Made by a program: the position numbers and the translations under genes | The notes under the pieces: generated by a model | What the model was told of the DNA's origin: nothing | What the model saw: only the letters and a program-made list of their open reading frames with translations | The model's database searches: none | Part shown: one piece after another, positions 1 to 14,100 of the stretch | Layout: every line of letters begins with the position of its first letter | Numbering within the stretch: position 1 is the stretch's first letter | Assembly (NCBI GenBank): GCA_949361645.1 | Contig: OX442419.1 | Coordinates: 2,825,459-2,889,458, forward strand | Source: Spongilla lacustris | Lineage: Eukaryota > Porifera > Demospongiae > Spongillida > Spongillidae | DNA length: 64,000 bases | Reading direction: 5' to 3'

Positions 1-149
1 GGTACACTGGTACGTTCAGCAGCTGAAGTTGTATCTACAGGATCATTTCCTCTCTCTTCTGTAACTTGTATTGTTCTGTCTTGAGGCGCATTAGTACATT
101 CAGCAGCTGGAGTTGTATCTACAGGATTATTTCCTCTCTCTTCTGTAAC
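1..149 (-). CDS. C-terminal tail exon with 28-residue tandem repeat (cut by window edge)
   Basis: Open in phase 0 and consistent with the preceding exons. An 84-bp unit occurs almost twice: it begins [17 protein letters not shown], continues for 28 residues, and then begins again [17 protein letters not shown]. The composition (Thr, Glu, Pro, Asn) suggests a disordered tail. The exon continues past the left edge. Confidence 0.6.
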
Positions 150-3100
150 CTGATTAGGAAAAGCAAAAATAATCACACGAAACCTGCCAATATTAATTGT
201 ACAATTCAAGATACTAGTAAAATAGAATGGATAATGTAAAGGGAAAGAGCTGAATTCCTTAAACAGACATGATGTACAGTGATAATATGATCTAACTATT
301 CAAGTACATGTACCAAAGTAGTGAAGTGTAATGTAATTGATGATTATGATGTCTTTCATTTCAATGAAGCAAACAAATAAAATATGTACATCATCACTGT
401 TTCTGAACACAATAGGCCTACATGTATTAGTGTACTAAATTAATGTCATTCATCCATCTAGTTTGAATACATCTAAATGTACTGAGGACGCAATGAGTTT
501 AATGGGAGAATAAAATGGGTATTTGGTATTAACTGCAAGCATATATACATGTACGTATTGACCTTAGATGCATATCGTATGGGCACTCACACTACGATTT
601 ATCAACACCTTGTAGATTGTTAGTGATACTTGAAAAGTGCAAGCGTAATAAATCTTGCATGGCTATGAAAATTCTTGCATAAAAATATAACATCATTCAG
701 CTACAGTGTATCCTACATGTATGTAGGTTTCCAGAATTTTCAACACATCGCCTCTATTTTGCTTCTTTGTTAGATCAATTGCAGTTTCTCCATCCTTGAT
801 ACATGTGCAAGTGTAAATTAATTCAATTTGGTCATCTACAACAGTGTTACAAATGATGAGATAAAATCAATGACTTTACATGTACTTGTAAAATTTGACC
901 CCTTGATGGATTTTTGCATTCAGCTTAATGTGCATCATAAAAAGCTACATGTATGTGGTTCCTTAGTTCTTGATGAGGCACTCTATGCTGATGATTGTTT
1001 GTTTTGGTGCATGTAATGATATTAAAAACCATGATGATTTTGCTGGACACTATCCTATACATGTATATTATACATATATTTAATACCGTAAAATAGAGGC
1101 AATGTGGTCGTGACAGTGATGTATCTTTTTCAACATACAGTATCTAATCTAAAGTAGATAACTGAAACTAATATGCATACGGAGCACAGACACCACAGGT
1201 TTTAATAAACCTTATAAGTTATTACCAACCCTGTATGTGAAGCACTATAGCCCTTTTAATTGAATTCTTATTCATATCAAGGTAAAATGTCATATAACAT
1301 CGCTACATGTGTACATCATTTACCTGTGTTTTATAGGTTGATAGGATCTTTACAACGTTGCTTCTATTTTCTTGATTTGCTAAATCCATTGCAGTTTTTC
1401 CATCCTTGTATTAATTAATGCACATGTATCATGGATACATACATGTTAGATAATTAATACTGCACTATGTAACATGTTAATGTAATTAGTGATTGATTTA
1501 ATTGCAGAATAATAGTAATCTACAACAGTGCTACAAATGATGAGGTAAAATCACAATGACTTTACATGTACATGTACTTGTAAAATTTGACCCCTTGATG
1601 GGTTAGCACACTCAGCTTGATGTGCATCATAAAAAGCTATGTGGTTCCTTACTTCTTGATGAGGCACTCTATGATGATGAATAATAATATACATGTAGAT
1701 TCTTTACTTTTGTTTGTGTTGGTGCATGTAATAATATAAAAAATCTTGATGATTTTGCTGGACACTGTCCCATACATGTATATTATACATATTTTTAATA
1801 CCGTACGTTGTTTTTGATGTTTGGTTGAATACAAGGATGCTTCAATAAACTGGAAATAACTTCACAATGACCGGCGGCTGCAGCATAATGTAATGCAGTA
1901 TTACCAAGCTATGGAAAATGAAAATTTAAATTCGGATGAGGAAATGCAACTTTAAATACAATTAATATACAATTAATATAAATACAAATATACAATTAAT
2001 ATAAATACAAATTAATGCAACTTTAAATACAAATTAATATAAATACAAATACAATTAATATAAATACAAACACGGTACATGGTTTGAGTTATCTTTTGTC
2101 CATCCTTTCCCATGCAACTTTCTTTTATTACCAATCACTCTTTTCACAATTTCTCCCTTTCCCCTTACTTTGTTCTTGTATTAATCATTTAATGCATTTA
2201 AAGCATAAATTATTATATACTCTTCTTACATAATCCTGTCCATTAACAGCTGACTTATCAGTCAACTTGGCCAATAGGAGGTTTAGAATCATAACAGAAC
2301 CGTTCATAGCTGCAATACCTAAAGGAGTACTTTTTGGCTGAAAAACAGGAGAAAAATGTATTCATTACACAAAATCTACACATACATGTACACTTTACAT
2401 GTGCAATCACAAATTACTGCAAATGATGCCATACACAATATAATACTGGTATATTAAACATACACATAAGCATGCATTCAACATAAACCAAACATAATGA
2501 TAATGAAGTTCAAGATTAGATAGCTCAATAAGTTGTTCAACAGGAAGACTTACACAAGCCCATACATGTACATGTACCAGAAAGCATTGAACATGTACAT
2601 TATGACAAATCATTATGAATCATCTGCATGGTGTGCAGCTTTGCATATAGTCTGGCATCACATAAATGCTTTCAATGCAATGATAACATTGAAGGAGAGA
2701 CATTTCCATGCAGGAATAAAGCCGGGTGTTATAAAAGAAATTGCCAGGAATTACACTGCCAAGACACAACTCCATGAATTGATTTCCTGACATGGGCTGC
2801 AAATGAGGTTCTGTGGCAACATTGGGACAAATTACTGAAGAAATGATGTCTTTCAGTTTATCGTGTCTGATGGAAAACCACCGAACAGATGACAATGCTA
2901 GGAGCATACTGTAATGTGACAGTGATACTTGCATTTGTATTATTAAGTACTTTACTACATTTACCTGTCCACATTCAATGATTATGCAATACACTTATAT
3001 ACATACCTAAAGGAAGGTTTTTGTAATAAATTTCTACACATATACTTACTAAAACTTACAGTATTGCAACAATTCACTTCACCACCAGGCTCTTCTAGTA

Positions 3101-6100
3101 ACAGTTTAATCACGTCAACTTGCTCACTGAGCACAGCACGATGTAATGGTGTGTATCCATCCTATCCAAAAAGATATGTATTTCACAAATGCCTTGATTT
3201 CATTACTAATTGTAATTTTGTTCAATTTGTAGGTGAAATAAGGCCCTACATTCATAATTAATTTATAAGTGTTGAAACCAAACTTACTGAAGCAATAAGT
3301 TTCACATCAGCCCCTTTAGATATAAGGTATTGAACACAATTGGTTCGTCCATATTTAGCAGCTTCATGTAGTGCTGTGATGTTATCCTGAAGATTTAAAT
3401 GTACATGAAAGTGATGAATATATATAATTATAATTATAATTATATAGTTTCCGCGAAAATGTCACTATTTTATAACATTATAATGCTATAAAAATGCTTC
3501 ATGTTTGAATCGATATATCTTCCAAACGCTAAACGCTATCAACTTTCTATTTTTAACAGTTCATACGACACCATGTCTCTACGACACATTACATTTTGGA
3601 GTCTTGCACTTGCTCCACACCAGTATTGCAACGTTCGATACCCCACTGGGTTCAAACCCGCCATAACTTTAGGTAGGAGTAATCAAATCGCTTCAAATTC
3701 GGTTTGTAGGTACAGAGGTCCTATACTTATCGATTTGTACTGTTCGTTAATTTTTATGCCATCCGTTACGGAGATACAGTTGAACAAAGTACGTCCACTT
3801 TTCCCGCTCGATTCGCGCCATCGATTTTGGCAAATCGCGTCCCGCTCAGTGTATGTGGAGGCGGTTGTTATATCATTGGCGCGAATCGAGCGGGAAAAAG
3901 ACTTAATCACATCATATATACAAAATTCACATAACACACAGGCAAGTGTTATACACATATTGTTTGCAGCTCCAATCAGATTGCAGGTATTTGATATTTC
4001 AAATTATAGTTATTGGTTACTTGTTCTGAGATGAAGATGTATAGTTACAAATGTGATAAACTTTTAGCACACAACTATGAGAAAAGCACACCAAAGCAAT
4101 CAGGAACTTCCTATGGGAAACGATACAAGCGGAAAATCCCTGTGCTAGTGCGTTTGACTACCTAAGTGTCAGTAAGGAACAAAAGGTCTATCATTTTAGT
4201 TATTACTGTGCTTTGCACCTTACCATGTACCCAGTTAGGACCAGCCAATAGTTAACTTTAATATTCTGGGATCCTAGAATAAATTGACTGCACATGTACA
4301 TGAACCAACGTACGACATGCAAATTGACTACACTTTTGTTTTTAACTCAGAATGCATGATCTTGCAGACTTGAATCATGCAAAATGCTTCATCTTGTGTA
4401 AATAATTTTCTGTGTGAATGCAAAGTAGCTAATTGCTGCACTACAACATCTCAGAAATAAACCCATGCAATTAATGAATACAAGTACATGTAGGTTTGCG
4501 ATGTAACATTTCTATATGTGTAGACACACATACATGTATGTCTGTTCTACCTTCGTCCAATAAAAGGAACAATTGTCCTATACTTGCTTCTTTAGTTTCT
4601 AACTATGAAAGTTGAAAATGATACAGCAGACAATCTCAGTGTCTGAATCATCCTAATCAATTTTCATTTGGAGGTTTCTCTACAGTAGCCCTTTATGTCT
4701 GGTCCCTAACTTGATCATGTTCCATAGTAATTATTGCCCTGCTTGTGAACCAGTGTACACTCCACTACTTTATGCCCTGCCACCTCCTATAGCTTGTGTA
4801 ACTGTTTGCAGTCGCTAGCAGACTGTCGCCCCACGTTCTTGAGTCAGAGCTTCACCAACAGCATAACATACCATTTAGTAACCAAGCGACAGTTCATTAA
4901 CAAGTTACCACTGGGCCGGTCCTAAGAACTCTGGCCTATGCTGTTTGACTACAGATTGCACCCTCCATATTTGTCACGTGTGTATGTTTTTTTGGGTTGC
5001 TTTTCAGGCCGAAATACTGTGAGGTTACAGTTCCATTTCTTATATTCTGTATTTTCCCATATTCTGCAAAGACCCATCTTTAAAATGATACAAACTTTGC
5101 TTAAAGGAATCCAACAACTAATACAGATATGAAGGTGTGCACACTTGTACACACTGACAATAATAAATTTATGGGGGGGGGAGGGGGTGGTGGTGGTAAT
5201 TTATGACTTTCAAATTCCAGGTCATCCACATGGGAGTTCACTCTCCATAAGTAAATAAGATTTCTTGTGTACAAAGTTCATTTTTTGTTCTTGAAAATAA
5301 CAGTCCACCTCTGCTAAATTTCTATCTACATTGATTTTTAGTATTTTGAAAATTATAGTAACAGCTAACATTTCTTAATAAAGCTACAGATTACTGAACT
5401 AATGAAACAGCCAAGGTAGTTGACAACGGAGCATATCACCCTTTCTAGAGCTTTGGATGATGTAGTTTTATGTGTAAATCTTCCATTCAGACTTCCATTT
5501 GATATAGTCCCCATAACACGTGCACTTATCTATCCTTTTCTCTTTCAGTTAATACTCATGAGAGCAGACAACCACTGAAGTAAGGCAGCTAAAAAGATCC
5601 CTGGTTGCATGCATTGAGATATTCTTATCAGAGTTATTGCAGAATCAAAATATCTTCTAAAAATAAGGAACATAAGTTGAAAAAAATAAAATAATGAAAA
5701 TATGTGAATTGAAATAACCAACGTCAATTACAGTTGAGAGAGAAAGTACATGTACATGATGGAGAAAAAGCATAAATAGAAAAATGTATATTGTTTCTCG
5801 TCATAAAGCAGTCTATTGCTGTTTGGAGCACCATGTACAGATGTATATACCTATAGGTAATATATATGTCCAGTTATTGAAGGAGTTTCAAGAAAACTGG
5901 GATGTTTATTGATGAGTAGCCTACTATCCTCAGTTAGGTATTGTGCATATAAACTAGGAGTACATGCATTTTTTTAAAGGGATCTAACAGTAGGAGAAGT
6001 AATGTACATATATAATGTAAATGTTTTTAAAATGCACTATTACACTTTCATGGGTCCTCATGTTTGATACGTAGGTGAACATAATGCATGTATTCTATAT

Positions 6101-9100
6101 TGTAATGAAATCTAAAATTTGCAAAGTCATTGTCACTAATTGAAAAACAGATAAAGCTGTCTAAGAAGGGGAGAATATTACATAGCTACTTGCAGATCAT
6201 ACTGATATTAACTTAAGTGAACTTAAAATCCATGAACCTTTTGATGATTTTGTCATTGCTATGAGTAATGTAATAGTAGTTCCATTGGTGTAGAGTTTGT
6301 TTCATGTTTAACAAGTCTTCATCGCACTGCGTGCATGCGTATATTATATATACCATTTGACACAATGATCTTCTTTGTTATTTTGAATTACATGAAAATA
6401 ATTTAATGAGGCAATATTAAGTGCACCTCTATGTATAATATTTGTCAGACTACATGTGTTAAGGTTTTGGTAAAATTTTCGCACTAACAAATGTCTCTGT
6501 ATTCAATAGAAACTCAACCGGGACAGTTTTTGTTTTGCACATCCCATTCATTAACCAATTGTTTCTGTTTTGATCTTTAAAATTACGTGGTACTCGCAGG
6601 GAGATACATCATCGGCAAGTAAGGTATCGTTGGAATTTTGCTCTTTCTTGTGGTATACAATTTATGGCTAAAAACTTAAATTAATAACAATTGTCAACTA
6701 CCTAGAATAAAGATTGATTGCTGTGAATTCGTCATTTGCATGTTTTTGATTAATATAATTAAATCTTATAATCAGCATTGAAAATTCACCTCTGTGTATA
6801 TGAGTTGATGCTGATTCTTAGTAATGCACTTTTTGACCTGAGTAATCTGTAAGTTTTGATTTTTAGTTGCGCTACTTTGTAAAAATTGTTGCTATAGGAA
6901 ACGTTATTATATCCTCTGATACAAAACTGATTCTACTTGTGTAGTTTCACCCGGAAAATTAAAAACTGAACAATACCGGATATGTATAATAGTAGTTATT
7001 CCTTGGGTCTAAACATTTACAGAATAAATGATTATTGCAAGAGTCCACTTGAAAACAAGGCAAATTCAAACATTTTAAAAATCACTTCAATCTGCCCACT
7101 GAACACAGCACAATGTACATGTAATGGGTGAATCCAACCAATTACAAAGATATGAAATGCTCAAATATCTTCATTTCCTCATTATTTAGTGACTCCTATC
7201 CTAAAATCCAAATTCCATTCTGCCAATTAAGTGAAAGGTTATTACAATTTTAATCTACCATAACCATTCTGATCAAAAATGATATTGTATATGTGCTTAA
7301 TTTGCCTTTTTAAGGAGGCAAAGTGAAACAACACTTACCATACTAACAGAGTTCACATCAGCTCCTTTTTCAATTAGGTATTTAACACACTCAATGTGAC
7401 CATACTCAGCAGCTTCATGAAGTGACGTGCGCATATCCTGAAAAGTTTGATGTACATGTAAGGCAACTACTATTATTTGCGATGAATTCACATTCATATG
7501 TCCATACATCCGTCCATATTACGTCTGCATAAACTATATATAGGCCTACTCGGCATAGCGTCTATAGTTGTGGGTTTTATGTATGAAATGGGTACCCCTT
7601 GGAACCAATAATAACTACACAAATATACATAGCAATGCATACTTAGCGACCAAACCTTGCCACAAAGTCGAAACCTACATACACGGACGGGTGTCATTAT
7701 GTTATCATATGCAGTCACAATTAAAGCAATCCTAAGGCGGTTCATTCTCATCTTACAGGCCAGAGAACATGCAGTTCCTATCTGACAATAATAATTCAAG
7801 GTAGTGTTTGTATTGCGCTCGGCGTGTTATAACAGGTGGTAAATACTGTATATTATTATATGCAAAATAAAGTAAAGCAATATTATGCAGAAAAGAATGA
7901 ACTGGAACCTTATTTAAAATCAACCTCATTTAATCCTGTACACGTTTGTACAGAGGGATGAATTCCAAAAAAGAGCAAGATCTAGATGTGCCGAATTCTT
8001 ATCATGAATTTTTATGGTGCAGGCTACTAAATGATATTCATGCTCTTAATCAATGAATGAATGGTTAAATGAATTTAATTTATTGCACAAATACAATAAA
8101 ATGTCGTACATATATAAAGACATGTAATTAAATTTGTTCCAATGAAAACTAATGTAGTAGCAAAGTAACTTTGACAACTGAATCTGTTTAGTTAGCACAG
8201 TTGTTTCTGAATGTCCTATAGCACAGTCAGTTAGATACCAACTGAATCTACCGCATCAAATGTAATAAGCAGAATAACATTAAATACCAATGTATGATAA
8301 CTTGAGTTTGGGCTAGTTATTTTCACCACATTTAGCTTCAGAACTGAAAATAATAATAAAAACTATGTGCTAACTAGAAAGAGTTTGGTTCATGGATTCA
8401 GTACTATGACAAAACCATAAGAGTACTATATGAAAAGCTGTATTAATCATTAAATCACTCAATTGTTTTATCTAGGCCTTACAAGCATAAAAATAGGTAC
8501 CTTATAACATACCAAACCACGTGAATTATTATAGTAGATCATGGAAAGATGTATCATGTACTGACGTACATGTGTTTTATAACAGGCAATACAATCAAAA
8601 ATGCTTTGCAAGATCTGATGTTGTTATGAACTTACCTTATCTTTAGCATCCACATTGACATTTCCGTCTTCCAAAGCAAATTTGACACCTTCTAACCAAC
8701 CATTTGTTGCAGCACAATGGAGTACTGTACAACCATTCTAATAATCCAAAAACGTTATAATATTACAACAACATTTCAAGTATTATCATACACAGTACAA
8801 ATCAATACATGATTGAAAAGTACGAGGGATACACTATATAAACTACATGCTACTTGTGGTGCCCAATTCAGAGGCAGCATTGCCATGCTGGAGTGCAATT
8901 AACCAGTGGAAACTCTCTGAAGAAGGAATGAGAGGGACTGGTTGTCAATACATGCTCAATAAATGTCTATAAATAAATATCAGACCCACGGTAGTGGGTC
9001 CTATGTAGGATTGGCTTCTGATTGGCTTTCGTGGGCGTGGTTTTCGATCGAGCGTTTTAGAACGGTAACGAAGCGTTGCCTATACTCGCCAGCTCGCATA

Positions 9101-11159
9101 TAATCCATCACAAATATGACAGATATGCACATATAACGTGAGCTTCGCTAAACAGTGCAGGTTTAACTTTACGTGAAGCGATAAGTCGGCACCTAAATTC
9201 CGCCATTTAATTTTTGGTTCTCCTTCCCTTCATCACGTATAACTCGCGACAGGAACGTCGTTAGAAGACGAGATTAGCTCATGCCAAACGTGCCCTTTTA
9301 TATAAATAAGACCTAAAGTTGTTAGTGTAACCAAGAACTCAATGACGTAATTAGTATTGGGCAATAATCGTGCATGCCTAGGCATGCTATGCGAACCGCA
9401 TACATAAAACATGTGTTGCTAAGTGACAAAGTAGATTGAGTTTGTATATGTGTGTTGCTCTTTGACATAGTTGACATCCGTTACATTGGTGGCAGCGGTG
9501 GGATATGTCACAGGCTTAGGCTATTCACGCCATCACGGTTTGACACGGCCAGAGATTTGTGCTGATAGCATTGAAGAGTATGAACGCGCATGGACAAGGT
9601 TCAAACTAAAAGCAGTTGCGAACAAGTGGGAAAATGGACGAGACGCGGCGATACTCCCCACCTTGTTACGTGGCAAACTTATTGACTTATTCACACTCTC
9701 ACGACGGCAGAAAAAGCTGACACTGGTACGATGAAGAAAGCGTTAGCAGACAGGGCTGGACTAACGAAGGATCCATGCCTGATTAGCCGCAACAAGGAAG
9801 TTTGGTGAGAGACGGCAGGAGTCCAACGAATCTGTAAGGGACTTTGATTTATCTCTACGCAAGAGGTGATGGATTAAATATCCAGGCACTGCAGACAGAG
9901 ACACAGGACAGCTTACGGGATATGCTCGAAAAAGTGGTCAGGGCCGTCGAGAGCTGGCACGGGCCCCGGGGCTATACAGTCCTTCCGGGCCCCATTAATG
10001 GTCCTCATTGGGATGGGTGCGGTAGGTATAAAACAACATACAGGGGGAAAATATATCGCTTTCTTGTACTGGGTTATAAACTATTCATTTATTGTTAGTA
10101 CATTCATGTGGCCGGGCGAAAATTAAAAACGCTTGCTGCGTGCTGGTATGATTACGTAACATTATTTTCCTACATGCATAATGATATATGTTACGCGCAA
10201 AGCATCGATATGCGCAACCCAGGGATTGTCCTGTGCAAACCCTACATGGATCCATGGTTTTTGGTACAAACCATGGATTGGCCGCGCAATCCTGAGATTG
10301 CTAGCTTGTGCGCAAAGCATAAATCATTTGCTCGTGTACAAAGCATAGATATGTAATATGTACATATATTAGCGATGGGTAGCGATTAGCGAATGATATT
10401 AGTATATAATCAATAACATGCGATTGCAATACAAAAAAAGTCCTGTAGTGTACAAATACAATTGTTCTCTACTGATGCATGAGACACCGAGCATGCACAG
10501 TGAACTGCGCCATGCACGGTTCAGATGAGGTAAGGTTCATCGCGTCTTGATGAGCAGTCCTACGTGTCTCCCTTTGTACTGTAGCTTGGCAATAATGCTA
10601 GCAAATACAAAATACATTTCCGCTGAGAAATCACCATCACCATGCAGTTTCAGCAGAAATATCATGGAGACAAATTATTGCATCAAGATTTTCATTGACC
10701 TTGCATGCATAAATTACTTACTTCCATTGAATTTCATGTACACGTAGCCAATCAGCCCAAGACTAATTTCCATTGAATGAAAAACTATCATTTTATTCCG
10801 GTGTTATGTAGGTCGCAATCGTCGTTAGCTATATGTCGGTGAAGGTGTTTGTGATGAAGCCTAAACATTTCAAAGTTTTTTTGTCTTTTGGTATAGTGTC
10901 GCGGTTCTCTTCTCTTACAGCCCTTTCCTTTCTTTTATGCCACCCGCGGAGTTAATTACGTTGTGCTTGTACATTTTACAAAAATGAATTATATACGGTA
11001 CATGAATTATACATTCATTCCGCATACAATTTTATTACGCCTGCGCATGATCAAAACAAAACTTCAATCCGCACACACAAACACAAAAAAAAAAAGGAGC
11101 CCACCCGGGCGGCCCGGGCCCCATGTTTAACGATGGGCCCCAGGGTTAGCATCCCCTCC

Positions 11160-11192
<33 letters not shown>

Positions 11193-14100
11193 TCGGCGGC
11201 CCTGAAAGTGATAAACAGGATTGACGCGTTGGAATCTCGTCTGGAAGAGAAACTTGTAACGTCATCGCCGCAGAGACAGTGGCAAGACACTAGGCGTTGC
11301 TACCACTGCAACAAAGAAGGCCATATTCAAAGGAACTGTCCATCAGCAGTTCGGGGTCGTGATGCACAACGGGATGAAACAAGGGCGAGTCCGTTTCTTG
11401 TACTTCGGACAAATTATTCAACGATGCGCGCAAGGGTTTGTCTCGTGCCCAGACCCTGATTCCCACAGCTGCGGATGGATTACATCACCGCTACGTGGAA
11501 AGAGGGTTCACCCGCTCACTTGATCGTTCGCCGTACATCCTCCATCACCATCGCAATTACCAATAACTCCCTACAATAACTACGGTATGCAATTACTCAT
11601 ACCTCGAATCTGATTGGTTCCCCAACATTCTGGTGACCGTGGACAGAATTGAGTACAGCAGTTCACCAGACCCTTTTTCCACGTAGCGATGATGTAATCC
11701 ATCCGCAGCTGTGGGAATCAGGGTCTGGGTACGAGACTACGCGAGGGGGCTCATCGGCAAACGTCCTGTTAACTTTTTGATTGACACGCGGGTGCTGCAA
11801 TTAGTGTCATATGTCATACCGTCTTACCTAACAGCGTGAAAATAACTCGGGACGCTCCGTTTACAATAGGGGCAAATGGTAGGAAGCGTAGAACTGCAAG
11901 TGTCATTAGACAGAGTATGTACAATCCATGTATTCATTGTAGTCAGGCAGCTTACTGTTGAGTGTTTACTGGGCATTCTCTTGCCATCATGCACTTATCG
12001 ATTGTTGTAACAGTAAATTGACGCTGCGGTCTTCGGGCGAACAATCTCGCATGGAAGTTCCTAAGCAGACTGTGCCGCATGGGAAAGGGGTTGAAAACTG
12101 TGATATAGAGTTGGTTGTTAGCATGGCTGAGACGATGAAGCTTCCAGCAAGATCACAAATCCTAATCAAGGGAAAGTTAAATAGCTGTAGTGGGTTAAAG
12201 GGTGAAGAAGGGTTGATTGAGCCAAACAATGCAGGTTTCCTATAAACATTACCAACATTGGCCATGGAGACGTCATGTTGTACAAAGGCACTCAAGCTAG
12301 TGGGACGTTTTCGTCTGCATGCAGGCCAGTGCATCTTGAGCATTGAGGATGACCCCGATCAGATTTCCAATGCCACACAGAACGATCAAAGGCCTGATGT
12401 TGATTTAAATGGGCCTGATCTTAAACCAGTGGAAAAACAGAAATTGAAGGACCTGATATGGGAGTTTCGGGGACTTTTCGCATCTGAGGGGAGTCCCTTG
12501 GGCAGAACAACAGTGGTCAAACATTCAATAAAGACAAGAGGGACACCTATTAGAAAGCACTTGCGGAGAATACCACATTCACTGCAAGATACAGTTAGTG
12601 CTGAAGTAAAGAAAATGTTGAAGCAAGGGGTGATAAGAAAAAGCAGTAGTCCTTGGTCTTCTCCCATTGTCATGGTCAAGAAAAAAGATGGTTCATGGAG
12701 GTTCTGTGTGGACTTTAGGAAGTTAAATGAAGTGACTTTCAAGGATGCCTATCCATTACCACGAATTGATGAAACACTGCATGGAAGCTTTAGCTAGGGG
12801 TGTACTATAATGCGATGATTTTGGAATTATGCGTCACCCACTTAACCATGTGTGCATGGGTCCAAATGATGCATTTTGGCTGTAGAACGTATATACCTAT
12901 CTTTGAATTTACCCCCTCCTATTTGCAAAATTCAATTCATTGCGATTCCGCAATCTTATCCTGCCGCCGATGCACCTATAAACGTATCCCAGCGCTAGCG
13001 GTGGAACAAACAATTGAGCCGTGCTGTTTTATACCGGCCGCTATAATCTAGATCTGAATACGGCATTTCTTGCCTATATACGAGTGCCAGCATCCAAAAA
13101 AGAGGTTGCTATTGTTTAATTCCGTCAATACTGCCGAAACCATTCGTTCCTGCGCCGGCGTCAATACTAAACACACGAAACCTATACTGGCCGTAGCTGT
13201 ACAACTACAGAAACACGTATCAAGTAACCAGTTTGGTTAAGTGGGTGACGCATAATTCCAAAATCATCGCATTATAGTACGTACACCCCTACTTTAGCAG
13301 GTGCGCAGATGTTTAGTATACTTTGGATTTAGCACCTGGTTATTGGCAAGTGGAGGTACAAGAGGGTGATAAGGAGAAAACAGCCTTTTCTACCCGTGAT
13401 GGTCTCTTTGAGTTCAATGTGATGCCATTTGGTTTAGCTAATGCTCCAGCTATGTTTGAGAGATTGATGGAATGTGTCCTTAAGCTTGCTGGTCTAACTT
13501 ACCTGATTTACATAGATGATGTTGTGGTGTTTACCACTAATTTCAATCAACACCTTGAGCGTCTTTGAACTGTTTTCCAACATCTGGCTGCTGCTGGTCT
13601 TAAGCTGAAGGCTATTAAATGTCACTTTGCTAAAAGTGAGATCAAGTATCTGGGTCACATAGTAGGCATTCGAACAGATCCTGATAAGGTTAGTGCAGTG
13701 CTTGAGTTTCCAGTACTAACTGATTTAAAGCAGTTGAGGCAATTTCTTGGCCCTTCCAACTATTACTGCAGGTTCATCAAGAGCTGTTCTAGCATCGCTG
13801 AACCTTTGCATAAGCTGACTAGTAAGAGTGGAGAAGGATATCAATGGAACCAAGAATGCCAAAATGCCTTTGTGTCTGAAACAGAAATTAACTACTCCAC
13901 CTATACTGGCTTATCCTCAATTCAACCATCCATTCATAGTTGCCACAGATGCTTCTGGTACAGCAATTGGTGCAGTGTTAAGTCAAGATGTGGAAGGTGA
14001 GGAAAAAGTTATTGCTTATTGGAGCCGGCAACTCAATAAAGCTGAAAGGAATTACTCAACAATTGAAAGTGACGTATTGGCAGCTGTTGCAGCAATCAAG

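Larger units (their letters stand above)
717..1810. repeat. Tandem duplication of an exon plus intron block
   Basis: The segment from 717 to about 1090 recurs from 1324 to about 1806. Shared runs include GACCCCTTGATGG, GTGCATCATAAAAAGCTA and TTTTGCTGGACACT. Both copies carry a short ankyrin exon at the same position. The copies differ by small indels. Confidence 0.75.

Noticed and set aside
3501..4034. 177-codon plus frame and its minus-strand counterpart
   Set aside because: They lie inside a dispersed hairpin repeat, and the related copy at 63.1 kb is broken in these frames.
12800..13051. 83-codon frame inside the RT gene
   Set aside because: Lies within the hAT-like MITE and has no transposase features.
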